Source: Flagellimonas aquimarina (GTDB taxonomy: Bacteria; Bacteroidota; Bacteroidia; Flavobacteriales; Flavobacteriaceae). Taken from it: a stretch of DNA of 64,000 nt. The stretch is taken from contig NZ_QGEG01000005.1 of NCBI RefSeq assembly GCF_003149745.1, positions 42,952 to 106,951 on the forward strand. The letters run 5' to 3'. Both the position numbers and the translations under genes were made by a program. The notes beneath the pieces were generated by a model. The model was not told where the DNA came from and ran no database searches. It saw nothing but the letters and a program-made list of their open reading frames with translations. Positions 55,907 to 62,755 of the stretch are shown piece by piece (position 1 is the stretch's first letter; each line of letters opens with the position of its first letter).

Positions 55907-55914
55907 CAAAAATA
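55907..55914 (-). promoter_or_regulatory. -7 box TATTTTTG upstream of kynU
   Basis: Minus-strand TAnnTTTG match 15 bases before the kynU ATG at 55891. It covers the alternative TTG at 55909, supporting the later start. No TTG at the -33 distance. Confidence 0.45.
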
Positions 55915-55944
55915 CGATATGTAGACCTATTTAATTTGCGTAAT

Positions 55945-56415
55945 TCACGCTAACCGCATTTCTATGAGATGTTTTTCAAAGCCTACTTTTTCATAAGCTT
56001 TTATCGCTGGAATATTATCTTCATAAACCGTTAATCTAACCTCTTTATATCCATTCGATTTTGACCAATCTTTCAACTCTTCCACAATTCTTGCATTAAG
56101 ACCTTTTCCCCTAAAATCTACATGTGTAAACATAAAGCCCAAGTAGGCATAATATTCATGGTCAAGATAGTGTCTGGCCTTTTTGGGAATAGCATACCCA
56201 GATGCGATCACTTGTCCCTTTGTCTCAACTACCAAAACGCAGGAATTCTCATCTTGGATTATCTGTTTTAAGTCATAATAGCTGATTGGGTCTTCTTTTA
56301 AAGTAACATCAAAAGGACGTTCTGCCTTAATAAGTTCTTGTTCAAAGTCCAAAAGAATTGGCAAATCTTCTAAGCTTGCTTTTCTTAACTTAAAATCTGG
56401 TGATACCATAATCAT
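55945..56415 (-). CDS. GNAT-family N-acetyltransferase
   Basis: A 156-residue acetyltransferase. The acetyl-CoA loop is THVDFRGKGLNARIVEELKD, and the C-terminal VYEDNIPAIKAYEKVGFEKH is the usual GNAT end. Substrate cannot be inferred. It lies 35 bases upstream of kynU's -7 box on the same strand, so some shared transcription is possible. It starts divergently from the O-methyltransferase. Confidence 0.85.
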   Translation of the reverse strand: MIMVSPDFKLRKASLEDLPILLDFEQELIKAERPFDVTLKEDPISYYDLKQIIQDENSCVLVVETKGQVIASGYAIPKKARHYLDHEYYAYLGFMFTHVDFRGKGLNARIVEELKDWSKSNGYKEVRLTVYEDNIPAIKAYEKVGFEKHLIEMRLA

Positions 56416-56478
56416 CCATTTAATTAAAAACTGAAATCCTAATGTAGTTCTTTTCTATATTTTTACGAAAATTTAAGC

Positions 56479-57120
56479 ATGCATTTCCTATCCCCTTTAT
56501 TGGAAAATTATATAACAGAAAATTCTGAGTCAGAACCTAAAATTCTCACAGAACTAACGAGGGAGACACATTTAAAAGTAGTGCAACCCAGAATGATTAC
56601 AGGGCACTTTCAAGGGAGGGTGTTAAGCTTACTTTCAAAAATTATTTCTCCAGAAAACATCCTTGAAATTGGCACTTATACCGGCTATTCTGCTATTTGC
56701 TTGGCCGAAGGGCTGTTAAAAACAGGAAAATTGCACACAATTGAGATAAATGAAGAGCTACATGACCTACAGCGCAGGTATTTTGACAAAAGTGGTTATG
56801 GAAATCAAATTGTACAGCACACGGGAGATGCTTTGGATATTATCCCTAAGCTAGACATCTGTTTTGACCTTATCTTTATTGATGCTCAAAAGGTAAACTA
56901 TAATGCCTATTTTGAAACTGTCATTAAAAAAACAAGACCTGGAAGTATCATCCTTTCTGATAATGTTTTGTGGTCCGGAAAGGTTATTGAGCCAGTGGCT
57001 AAATCTGATAAGGCCACTGCTGTTTTGATTGACTACAACCAAAAACTGAAAAATGACCCCAGAGTGGATACCGTTATTCTTCCTGTGAGGGATGGATTGA
57101 CTCTGAATAGGGTGAAATAA
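56479..57120 (+). CDS. SAM-dependent O-methyltransferase
   Basis: A 213-residue class I methyltransferase of the catechol/caffeoyl-CoA OMT type. The SAM motif is NILEIGTYTGYSAICLAEGL, then LHTIEINEEL and the metal/substrate segment FIDAQKVNYNAYFE with SDNVLWSGKV. Substrate is not known; 3-hydroxylated aromatics from the kynurenine genes nearby would be plausible but not shown. Its last 47 bases overlap the convergent PAP2 gene. Confidence 0.88.
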   Translation: MHFLSPLLENYITENSESEPKILTELTRETHLKVVQPRMITGHFQGRVLSLLSKIISPENILEIGTYTGYSAICLAEGLLKTGKLHTIEINEELHDLQRRYFDKSGYGNQIVQHTGDALDIIPKLDICFDLIFIDAQKVNYNAYFETVIKKTRPGSIILSDNVLWSGKVIEPVAKSDKATAVLIDYNQKLKNDPRVDTVILPVRDGLTLNRVK

Positions 57121-57658
57121 AACGGCCGTACAACTTGTAAAAAAGCATTGCGGTTAAAACACCAACAAAAGCTCCTACTATTATATCCACAGGAAAGTGA
57201 ACTCCTACATATATCCTGCTTATTGAGAATAGCAGTGGCCATATGAAAAACAAAACCAACCACTTGCTTTTTTTTCTAAGAAAAAGAAAAACCAAAACAG
57301 TTATTGAAAAAGAACTTGCTGCGTGTCCTGAAAAAAAGCTGTAATCTGTTGGGTTCTTTAAAATACGAATCAAAGTGTTGATTTCTTCTACATTGTTTGG
57401 TCTAAGGCGTGCTACCCAAGTTTTTGTAAAATGGGTAACTGAAATGATGAAAAACACCAATGCAAAAACCGTGATTAGTTTAAAAAAAGCTTCTTTTCTT
57501 GGGAATTTCAATACAAAAAAAATAATGAAGAATAGAAATAAGGGAATCCATGTGGAAATACTGGTAATGGCCGACCAGAAAAAATCATATTCCTCAACGC
57601 CTAAACCATTTAAGTAAATAAAGATGTCCCTGTCCCACTTAAGAAGCTTCTCTAACAT
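57074..57658 (-). CDS. PAP2-family membrane phosphatase
   Basis: A 194-residue protein with several membrane helices. The phosphatase signature is present in three parts: KTWVARLRPNN, YSFFSGHAASSF with the catalytic His region, and SRIYVGVHFPVDIIVG with a second His. Such enzymes dephosphorylate undecaprenyl pyrophosphate or lipid phosphates at the periplasmic face. It lies five bases after tatA. Its 3' end overlaps the O-methyltransferase by 47 bases. Confidence 0.9.
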   Translation of the reverse strand: MLEKLLKWDRDIFIYLNGLGVEEYDFFWSAITSISTWIPLFLFFIIFFVLKFPRKEAFFKLITVFALVFFIISVTHFTKTWVARLRPNNVEEINTLIRILKNPTDYSFFSGHAASSFSITVLVFLFLRKKSKWLVLFFIWPLLFSISRIYVGVHFPVDIIVGAFVGVLTAMLFYKLYGRFISPYSESIHPSQEE

Positions 57659-57663
57659 GGGTG

Positions 57664-57942
57664 TTATTTAGTGCTTCTTTTAACGGCACCTGTAACCTCA
57701 TCTACATTTTTCTTGACCTCATTAATTTCTTTCCTGATATCTTTTGTGAAATCCGTATCAATACCCTGTTTTTCTGCACTTTTTTGAATTTCACGCTTAA
57801 TATCATCTGTGGCATCACGCAATTGACGCATTCCTTTACCTAGCCCTTTGGCGATTCCCGGGATTTTATCCGCACCAAATACCATTACCACTATAAAGAG
57901 GATAAAAAAGATTTCTCCGCCGCTAATAAATAGAAAATGCAT
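57664..57942 (-). CDS. tatA: Twin-arginine translocase subunit TatA/TatE
   Basis: A 92-residue protein with one N-terminal membrane helix (GGEIFFILFIVVMVFGADKI), then the amphipathic helix GIAKGLGKGMRQLRDATDD and a charged tail. TatA oligomers form the channel for folded proteins. The Tat-signal GH109 protein in this window is a likely client. No tatB or tatC gene is beside it. A predicted -7 box sits four bases before its ATG, and it is followed five bases later by the PAP2 gene. Confidence 0.92.
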   Translation of the reverse strand: MHFLFISGGEIFFILFIVVMVFGADKIPGIAKGLGKGMRQLRDATDDIKREIQKSAEKQGIDTDFTKDIRKEINEVKKNVDEVTGAVKRSTK

Positions 57943-57946
57943 ACAA

Positions 57947-57954
57947 CAAATATA
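57947..57954 (-). promoter_or_regulatory. -7 box TATATTTG four bases before tatA
   Basis: Minus strand: TATATTTG, TTGT, then the ATG at 57942. Same geometry as pyrE, the sterol-desaturase-like gene and the ydeP-like gene. No TTG at the -33 distance. Confidence 0.45.
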
Positions 57955-57978
57955 ATGAGAACTTGGGTGTAAAATAAA

Positions 57979-58006
57979 AAAAGCCCTATGAAATCATAGG
58001 GCTTTT
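57979..58006 (-). terminator. Bidirectional terminator after the M1 peptidase gene
   Basis: AAAAGCCCTATG, AAAT, CATAGGGCTTTT: perfect 12-base arms. On the minus strand it follows the M1 peptidase stop by 21 bases and ends in a T-run, separating that gene from tatA. Confidence 0.8.
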
Positions 58007-58027
58007 AGTACTTGTTTTGGGTAATGA

Positions 58028-60340
58028 CTACCCTTTTATATTTTCTTTGAACTTATCAAAGTCAGATTTCTCCTCTTTAATTGGCCAAGAATTATTGGCT
58101 GTATCAATGTCCGCAGTCTCCAACTTTGGATCCACCACAATACCGACCAATTCTTTTTGGGAGGAAACAACTCGTTTTACTTCAGCATCATTCTTTCTCC
58201 AAATTTCTGCGGGGTATGTAATATTTTCCTTGCTACCATCTGCATAAGTATATTCAACAATCAATGGCATTGGAATACCACCTGGCTTATCAAAAGTTAT
58301 CTCATAGAAATACTTGGGCTCTTTAACTTTGGCTCTTTCTGCCTCTGTCATATTGTCCATCATAAATTCCCTCAAGTTTTGAGAAGTCTCCGTTGGCGAC
58401 TTTCCTTTTAGCTCTGGAGAAAAATCTTCACTGTCCTCTTCTGCCAAATATACCAAGGGTGGCAAATCAGCTTCTGTTAAGTTCCTATCAGCCATATATT
58501 TTTCCATTTCTTTGGTAGGCTTATTGGTAACATAGTATTTCTTAACACCTTTGACTCCAATATCTACGTAATCTGTTGTGTAAAACCAACCTCTCCAATA
58601 CCAATCTAAATCTACAGCAGATGCATCTTCCATTGTACGGAAGAAATCCTCTGGAGTGGGATGTTTGAATTTCCATCGTTGCGCATAGGTTTTGAACGCG
58701 TGATCAAACAATTCTTTACCCATAACCGTCTCTCTTAAAATATTCAGGGCGGTAGCTGGCTTGCCATAGGCATTTGGGCCAAGTTGGTAAACATTCTCTG
58801 GGTTAGACATAATAGGTGAGATATGGCTTTGATCGCCGCTCATATAAGGTACCATTTTAGAAGGAGCTCCTCTACGGGAAGGATAGGCATCATTAGGAGC
58901 TATAACCGTTGGATACTTTTTGCCAAACTCTTGTTCTGTTAAATACTGCATAAAGGTATCCAAACCTTCGTCCATCCATCCCCATTGGCGTTCATCTGAA
59001 TTAACAATCATTGGAAAGAAGTTGTGTCCCACTTCATGAATAATAACACTGATCATTCCATATTTTGTTCTATCGCTGTAAGTACCATCTTCATTGGGAC
59101 GGCCGTAATTCCAACAAATCATTGGATATTCCATACCTTGATTTTTTGCATGTACGGAAATAGCTTTGTGATACGGATAGTCAAACGTATGCTTGGAATA
59201 TGTTTCTAAAGTCTGCGCAACGGCTTTTGTGGATTGTTCTTCCCAAAGTGGGTTTCCTTCTTTTGGATAAAGTGAAACTGCCATTACGTCTTTGTTCCCT
59301 ATCTTAACAGCTTGCATGTCCCAAATAAATTTTCGGGAAGTGGCAAAACCATAATCACGCACGTTTGTAGCTTTAAATTTCCAGGTTTTTTTCTTTTCTG
59401 AAAAACCTTTTTCTGCTGCTTCTGCTTCTTGTTGCGTTACTATGATCACCGGCTTATCATAAGTCTTCTTAGCAGTTTCGTAACGCTTCATCATTTCCTT
59501 GGAGAAAACTTCCTTTCTGTTCTGTAATACTCCTGTTGCATCCAAAATATGATCCGCAGGAACTGTAATGCTCACATTGTAGTTACCAAATGGAAGTGCA
59601 AATTCTCCGCTGCCCCAAAACTGATGGTTTTGCCATCCTTCCACATCGCTATATACTGCCATTCGAGGGAAAAATTGTGCAATAACATAGGCACGGTTTC
59701 CATCTTTTGGAAAATATTCATAACCTGACCGTCCTCGACCATTAACATGATCGTTGATATTGTACCACCATTTTATGGAAAAAGAAATTTGCTCTCCACT
59801 TTTTAAAGGCTGAGGAATGTTCAAACGCATCATGGTTTGGTTTATGGTATATGATAATGGCCTACCATTGGCATCTTTAACATATTCTATGTTAAAGCCA
59901 CCATCGAAGGGCTCTGTAACATAAGTATTTGCAAAGTTCCCTGTTGTGTAAGCAATATTTACACCATTTCCATTTCGCAATGGAGATTTAGAATCCTTGG
60001 AGCGAACGTTTTGGTCCAATTGCACCCACAGAAACTCTAGGTTATCTGGAGAATTGTTAAAATATGTAATTGTTTCTTCTCCGTATATTTTGGCATTTTT
60101 GTCATCCAATTCAATATTCATATCATAATCCGCCCGTTGCTGATAATAATCAGGGCCCGGAGCTCCAGAAGCCGACCTGTAGGTATTTGGGGTAGCAAAT
60201 TCCTCATACATTTGTTTAAACCTACTTTGATTGTAATGGCCTGGCTCTCTCTCTTCTTTGCTTTCCTCTTCTTCCTGCGCTATGGCCATAGCTCCAAAAA
60301 GGAACAACATTGAAGCAAAATAATACTTGATTTTGTTCAT
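58028..60340 (-). CDS. Secreted M1-family zinc aminopeptidase
   Basis: A 770-residue peptidase. The signal peptide is FASMLFLFGAMAIAQ. The zinc site is HEVGH in VIIHEVGHNFFPM with the third ligand Glu in WGWMDEGLDTF. It is gluzincin type, and the N-terminal beta domain shows LDDKNAKIYGEETITYFNN. The canonical GAMEN exopeptidase motif is not obvious (GMEYPM is the nearest), a common feature of this secreted subgroup. It is the last of four genes with two regulatory-like proteins and a DUF6702 protein upstream. Confidence 0.9.
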   Translation of the reverse strand: MNKIKYYFASMLFLFGAMAIAQEEEESKEEREPGHYNQSRFKQMYEEFATPNTYRSASGAPGPDYYQQRADYDMNIELDDKNAKIYGEETITYFNNSPDNLEFLWVQLDQNVRSKDSKSPLRNGNGVNIAYTTGNFANTYVTEPFDGGFNIEYVKDANGRPLSYTINQTMMRLNIPQPLKSGEQISFSIKWWYNINDHVNGRGRSGYEYFPKDGNRAYVIAQFFPRMAVYSDVEGWQNHQFWGSGEFALPFGNYNVSITVPADHILDATGVLQNRKEVFSKEMMKRYETAKKTYDKPVIIVTQQEAEAAEKGFSEKKKTWKFKATNVRDYGFATSRKFIWDMQAVKIGNKDVMAVSLYPKEGNPLWEEQSTKAVAQTLETYSKHTFDYPYHKAISVHAKNQGMEYPMICWNYGRPNEDGTYSDRTKYGMISVIIHEVGHNFFPMIVNSDERQWGWMDEGLDTFMQYLTEQEFGKKYPTVIAPNDAYPSRRGAPSKMVPYMSGDQSHISPIMSNPENVYQLGPNAYGKPATALNILRETVMGKELFDHAFKTYAQRWKFKHPTPEDFFRTMEDASAVDLDWYWRGWFYTTDYVDIGVKGVKKYYVTNKPTKEMEKYMADRNLTEADLPPLVYLAEEDSEDFSPELKGKSPTETSQNLREFMMDNMTEAERAKVKEPKYFYEITFDKPGGIPMPLIVEYTYADGSKENITYPAEIWRKNDAEVKRVVSSQKELVGIVVDPKLETADIDTANNSWPIKEEKSDFDKFKENIKG

Positions 60341-60401
60341 TTTATTTTTGATTTTAAAACGTTGAAAAATAACTTTTTTTTAACCAATTATTAAGGATTA
60401 G

Positions 60402-60920
60402 TTACAAGTTTAACATTCCTTTATTATTCTCTTTGATCAACACAAAACTCTTCTTCTGCCCATTGCATTTTATATGGACAATATTTTGTTGTTCTTCGAA
60501 CAAATCGGTTAAGATTTCATTTTGGATGGAAATTGATTTTAGTTCAGAAAAGTTCACATCTGTTAACTCCATATAGCAAAGAATAACATCATTGTCATAC
60601 TCTTTACCTAAAAAGGTATACTGAGCTATTTCTCCATTAAGTTCTATGGAAAATTTTGCCCTAAAGTACTTTTCAATGTATGCGTTGGAAACTTTGGCTT
60701 CATCGGTAGTTGCCAACTTAGCATCAATACCATACCGCTCCTTCAAGAGCTCTTCCAAATCATCAATAAAAATACGGCTTGTAACCTGGAATGAGTTATT
60801 TTTTTCAGAGTAAACCACATTGGTTACACTAACATAAAACTTATGCGCTGTGGTAAAAGACAAAAGTAGTATTACCGTCGCAGGCAACACGATGGACCTT
60901 ATTGCTTTCAAATTCATCAT
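60402..60920 (-). CDS. DUF6702-like secreted protein
   Basis: A 172-residue protein with an N-terminal hydrophobic signal or anchor (VLPATVILLLSFTTA). The remainder is beta-rich, beginning HKFYVSVTNVVYSEKNNSFQ, which resembles the family annotated DUF6702. Function unknown. Two ATGs in tandem start it. It precedes the M1 peptidase by 61 bases and may be involved with it. No catalytic motif is visible. Confidence 0.7.
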   Translation of the reverse strand: MMNLKAIRSIVLPATVILLLSFTTAHKFYVSVTNVVYSEKNNSFQVTSRIFIDDLEELLKERYGIDAKLATTDEAKVSNAYIEKYFRAKFSIELNGEIAQYTFLGKEYDNDVILCYMELTDVNFSELKSISIQNEILTDLFEEQQNIVHIKCNGQKKSFVLIKENNKGMLNL

Positions 60921-61020
60921 ATTCTAATAGACTTGGTAACATCAAGGATGTTACACCATTTTTGTTAAACTTCTTTACACTTGTAACATTTTTGAAACAA
61001 ACTATATGCCAAGTTTTGGA

Positions 61021-61809
61021 TTAGTCCAATTCATTATTTTCCCTGTAAGCTCGGCTCTTTAAAACCAGAAAATCCCAAATTTTCAGCTTATCCTTTGAAT
61101 CCACAATTCTTTGAAATGATTCATCAACCTCGCAGAAATACATGAAATCTTCAATTTTTTCAATAGGTATCTTTAAGGTCATTATGAACAGGGAATCAAC
61201 GTAGAAGTCTTGAACTCTTTGGGTTCTTGCATAGGCTTTATCAACTTTCACCCTATTCTTTAACATCTTTGTACGCCCTGTAATGGCATTGATAATGGGA
61301 TCTAGAGGAGGTGATAGAATCATACCGGCATTGAATTTCCCAAAACTGGCCTGTTGCAATTTGCGTTGACTTTGTGTTGGTATTTTCTGATGGGCGTTTG
61401 GTAACCCCAAGGCCTCTGCACTAACATCTTTTTCCAACTGTAACCCTCCTAAATCTTGGCCCAAATCTCCAGAAAGGTCGTAAGGCTTTACAACCACCTC
61501 CTGCAACTCGTTCACAAATTCTTCCAAAGGAACTGTTATAAAATTTGTATTGAAAAGTACTTCATTTACCGGTAAAACTTTTCTTTTAAACTGAACTGCA
61601 GAAAATACAAGGGTGTCATTAAGTTTTATTGAAATAGAAAAATTTCCATCAATATCAGTAATTACAGCACGTTCCGTTGTAACATTTTGTACAACTACGC
61701 CAACAACATCTTTGTCTTTACTGTAAACTTTTCCTTGTAGCTCCTTTTGTTGAGCACTAACCAAAAAAGTCACTAAAAAAAATAATGAAAAAAGGAGCCT
61801 AATCCTCAT
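61021..61809 (-). CDS. Secreted carboxypeptidase-regulatory-like protein, paralogue 2
   Basis: A 262-residue protein with a signal peptide (LLFSLFFLVTFLVSAQ). A CarboxypepD-regulatory-like beta sandwich follows at about 22-105 (LQGKVYSKDKDVVGVVVQNV), then a conserved C-terminal domain (DSLFIMTLKIPIEKIEDFMY). The middle contains a glycine and proline-rich linker. It overlaps the paralogue upstream by 11 bases, and both domains align, so the pair arose by tandem duplication. The N-terminal domain is common in TonB-linked surface proteins, but no barrel follows here. Confidence 0.8.
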   Translation of the reverse strand: MRIRLLFSLFFLVTFLVSAQQKELQGKVYSKDKDVVGVVVQNVTTERAVITDIDGNFSISIKLNDTLVFSAVQFKRKVLPVNEVLFNTNFITVPLEEFVNELQEVVVKPYDLSGDLGQDLGGLQLEKDVSAEALGLPNAHQKIPTQSQRKLQQASFGKFNAGMILSPPLDPIINAITGRTKMLKNRVKVDKAYARTQRVQDFYVDSLFIMTLKIPIEKIEDFMYFCEVDESFQRIVDSKDKLKIWDFLVLKSRAYRENNELD

Positions 61810-62539
61810 CCAACTCAGCTAAGTATGTTTTACTGTGGGTCACCAAGAAATCAATCAACTGAAACTCATTTTCCTTGCGTAGGAGCGTTTGGGAAGGTAC
61901 TTTGTCGTCACAGTAAATTAAAAAGGCATCTATTTTATCTTGAGGTAACTTTAAATCGACAACAAAAAACTCGTCTTCATATACTTGCCGTAATACTTCG
62001 CTAACCTTTAACGGTGTTTTATCCGAACCATCTTCTTTTTTAGACTTAAACATTGCCTTAAAAATGTTCACAAAATTAATTCCATCTCGCATTCCGCGCA
62101 CACTACGCGATTCTGCAATGTTCTCTACTTCTGTTGTACGATCAATTTCATATTCAAAACCTTTAAAATCTTCATTTTTTACTTCTAGAAATTTTTTCTG
62201 ATTTTCTGGAGATACAATCACTTCATCAAGCTGTGTCACTTTTTCCGTTACTTCTACGACCAATCTGTTGTTGTTCAATATTTCCGGGGTAATGGTAACC
62301 ACTTCCAATTGATAGTTCACAGCAGTAAAAACGAGCTGATCGCCTTCTTTAACCAAAATGACAAATTGCCCATCTTCATTGGTGATTGTAGCAGTTTCAG
62401 TAGTTGAATTAATGACATTTTCATTGGGTACGTTACTGCCTCTGTACAGCACCTTTCCTCGCAGCACCTGTCTGTTATCTTGTGCCAGGGATGCAATTGA
62501 GAAAATGAGAGAAAATAAAAGTAGGATAGTGTTTTTCAT
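61799..62539 (-). CDS. Secreted carboxypeptidase-regulatory-like protein, paralogue 1
   Basis: A 246-residue protein with a signal peptide (LLLFSLIFSIASLAQ). The regulatory-like domain reads LRGKVLYRGSNVPNENVINS and TITNEDGQFVILVKEGD. The C-terminal domain (EDEFFVVDLKLPQDKIDAFL) mirrors that of the following gene. It is the first gene of the unit that includes the second paralogue, DUF6702 and the M1 peptidase. The divergent repetitive surface protein starts 216 bases away. Confidence 0.8.
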   Translation of the reverse strand: MKNTILLLFSLIFSIASLAQDNRQVLRGKVLYRGSNVPNENVINSTTETATITNEDGQFVILVKEGDQLVFTAVNYQLEVVTITPEILNNNRLVVEVTEKVTQLDEVIVSPENQKKFLEVKNEDFKGFEYEIDRTTEVENIAESRSVRGMRDGINFVNIFKAMFKSKKEDGSDKTPLKVSEVLRQVYEDEFFVVDLKLPQDKIDAFLIYCDDKVPSQTLLRKENEFQLIDFLVTHSKTYLAELDED

Positions 62540-62755
62540 AAAAAGGCCATTTAGCTCAAGTTAAAGAAAACCCTTGAAAGGCAGATAAAAAAATAAACGT
62601 ATTCTAAACTTTTGTTAATTCTATGAAATGAGCTGATCCATTGGGTTGTCCGTTCACCATAGAACTAAGCATTTTGACGGTAATAATTAGAATAATCCGA
62701 TCATAAAGTTAGTTTTGTCAATTACATTTTGAAAATCCTCAAATACTCAAACACT

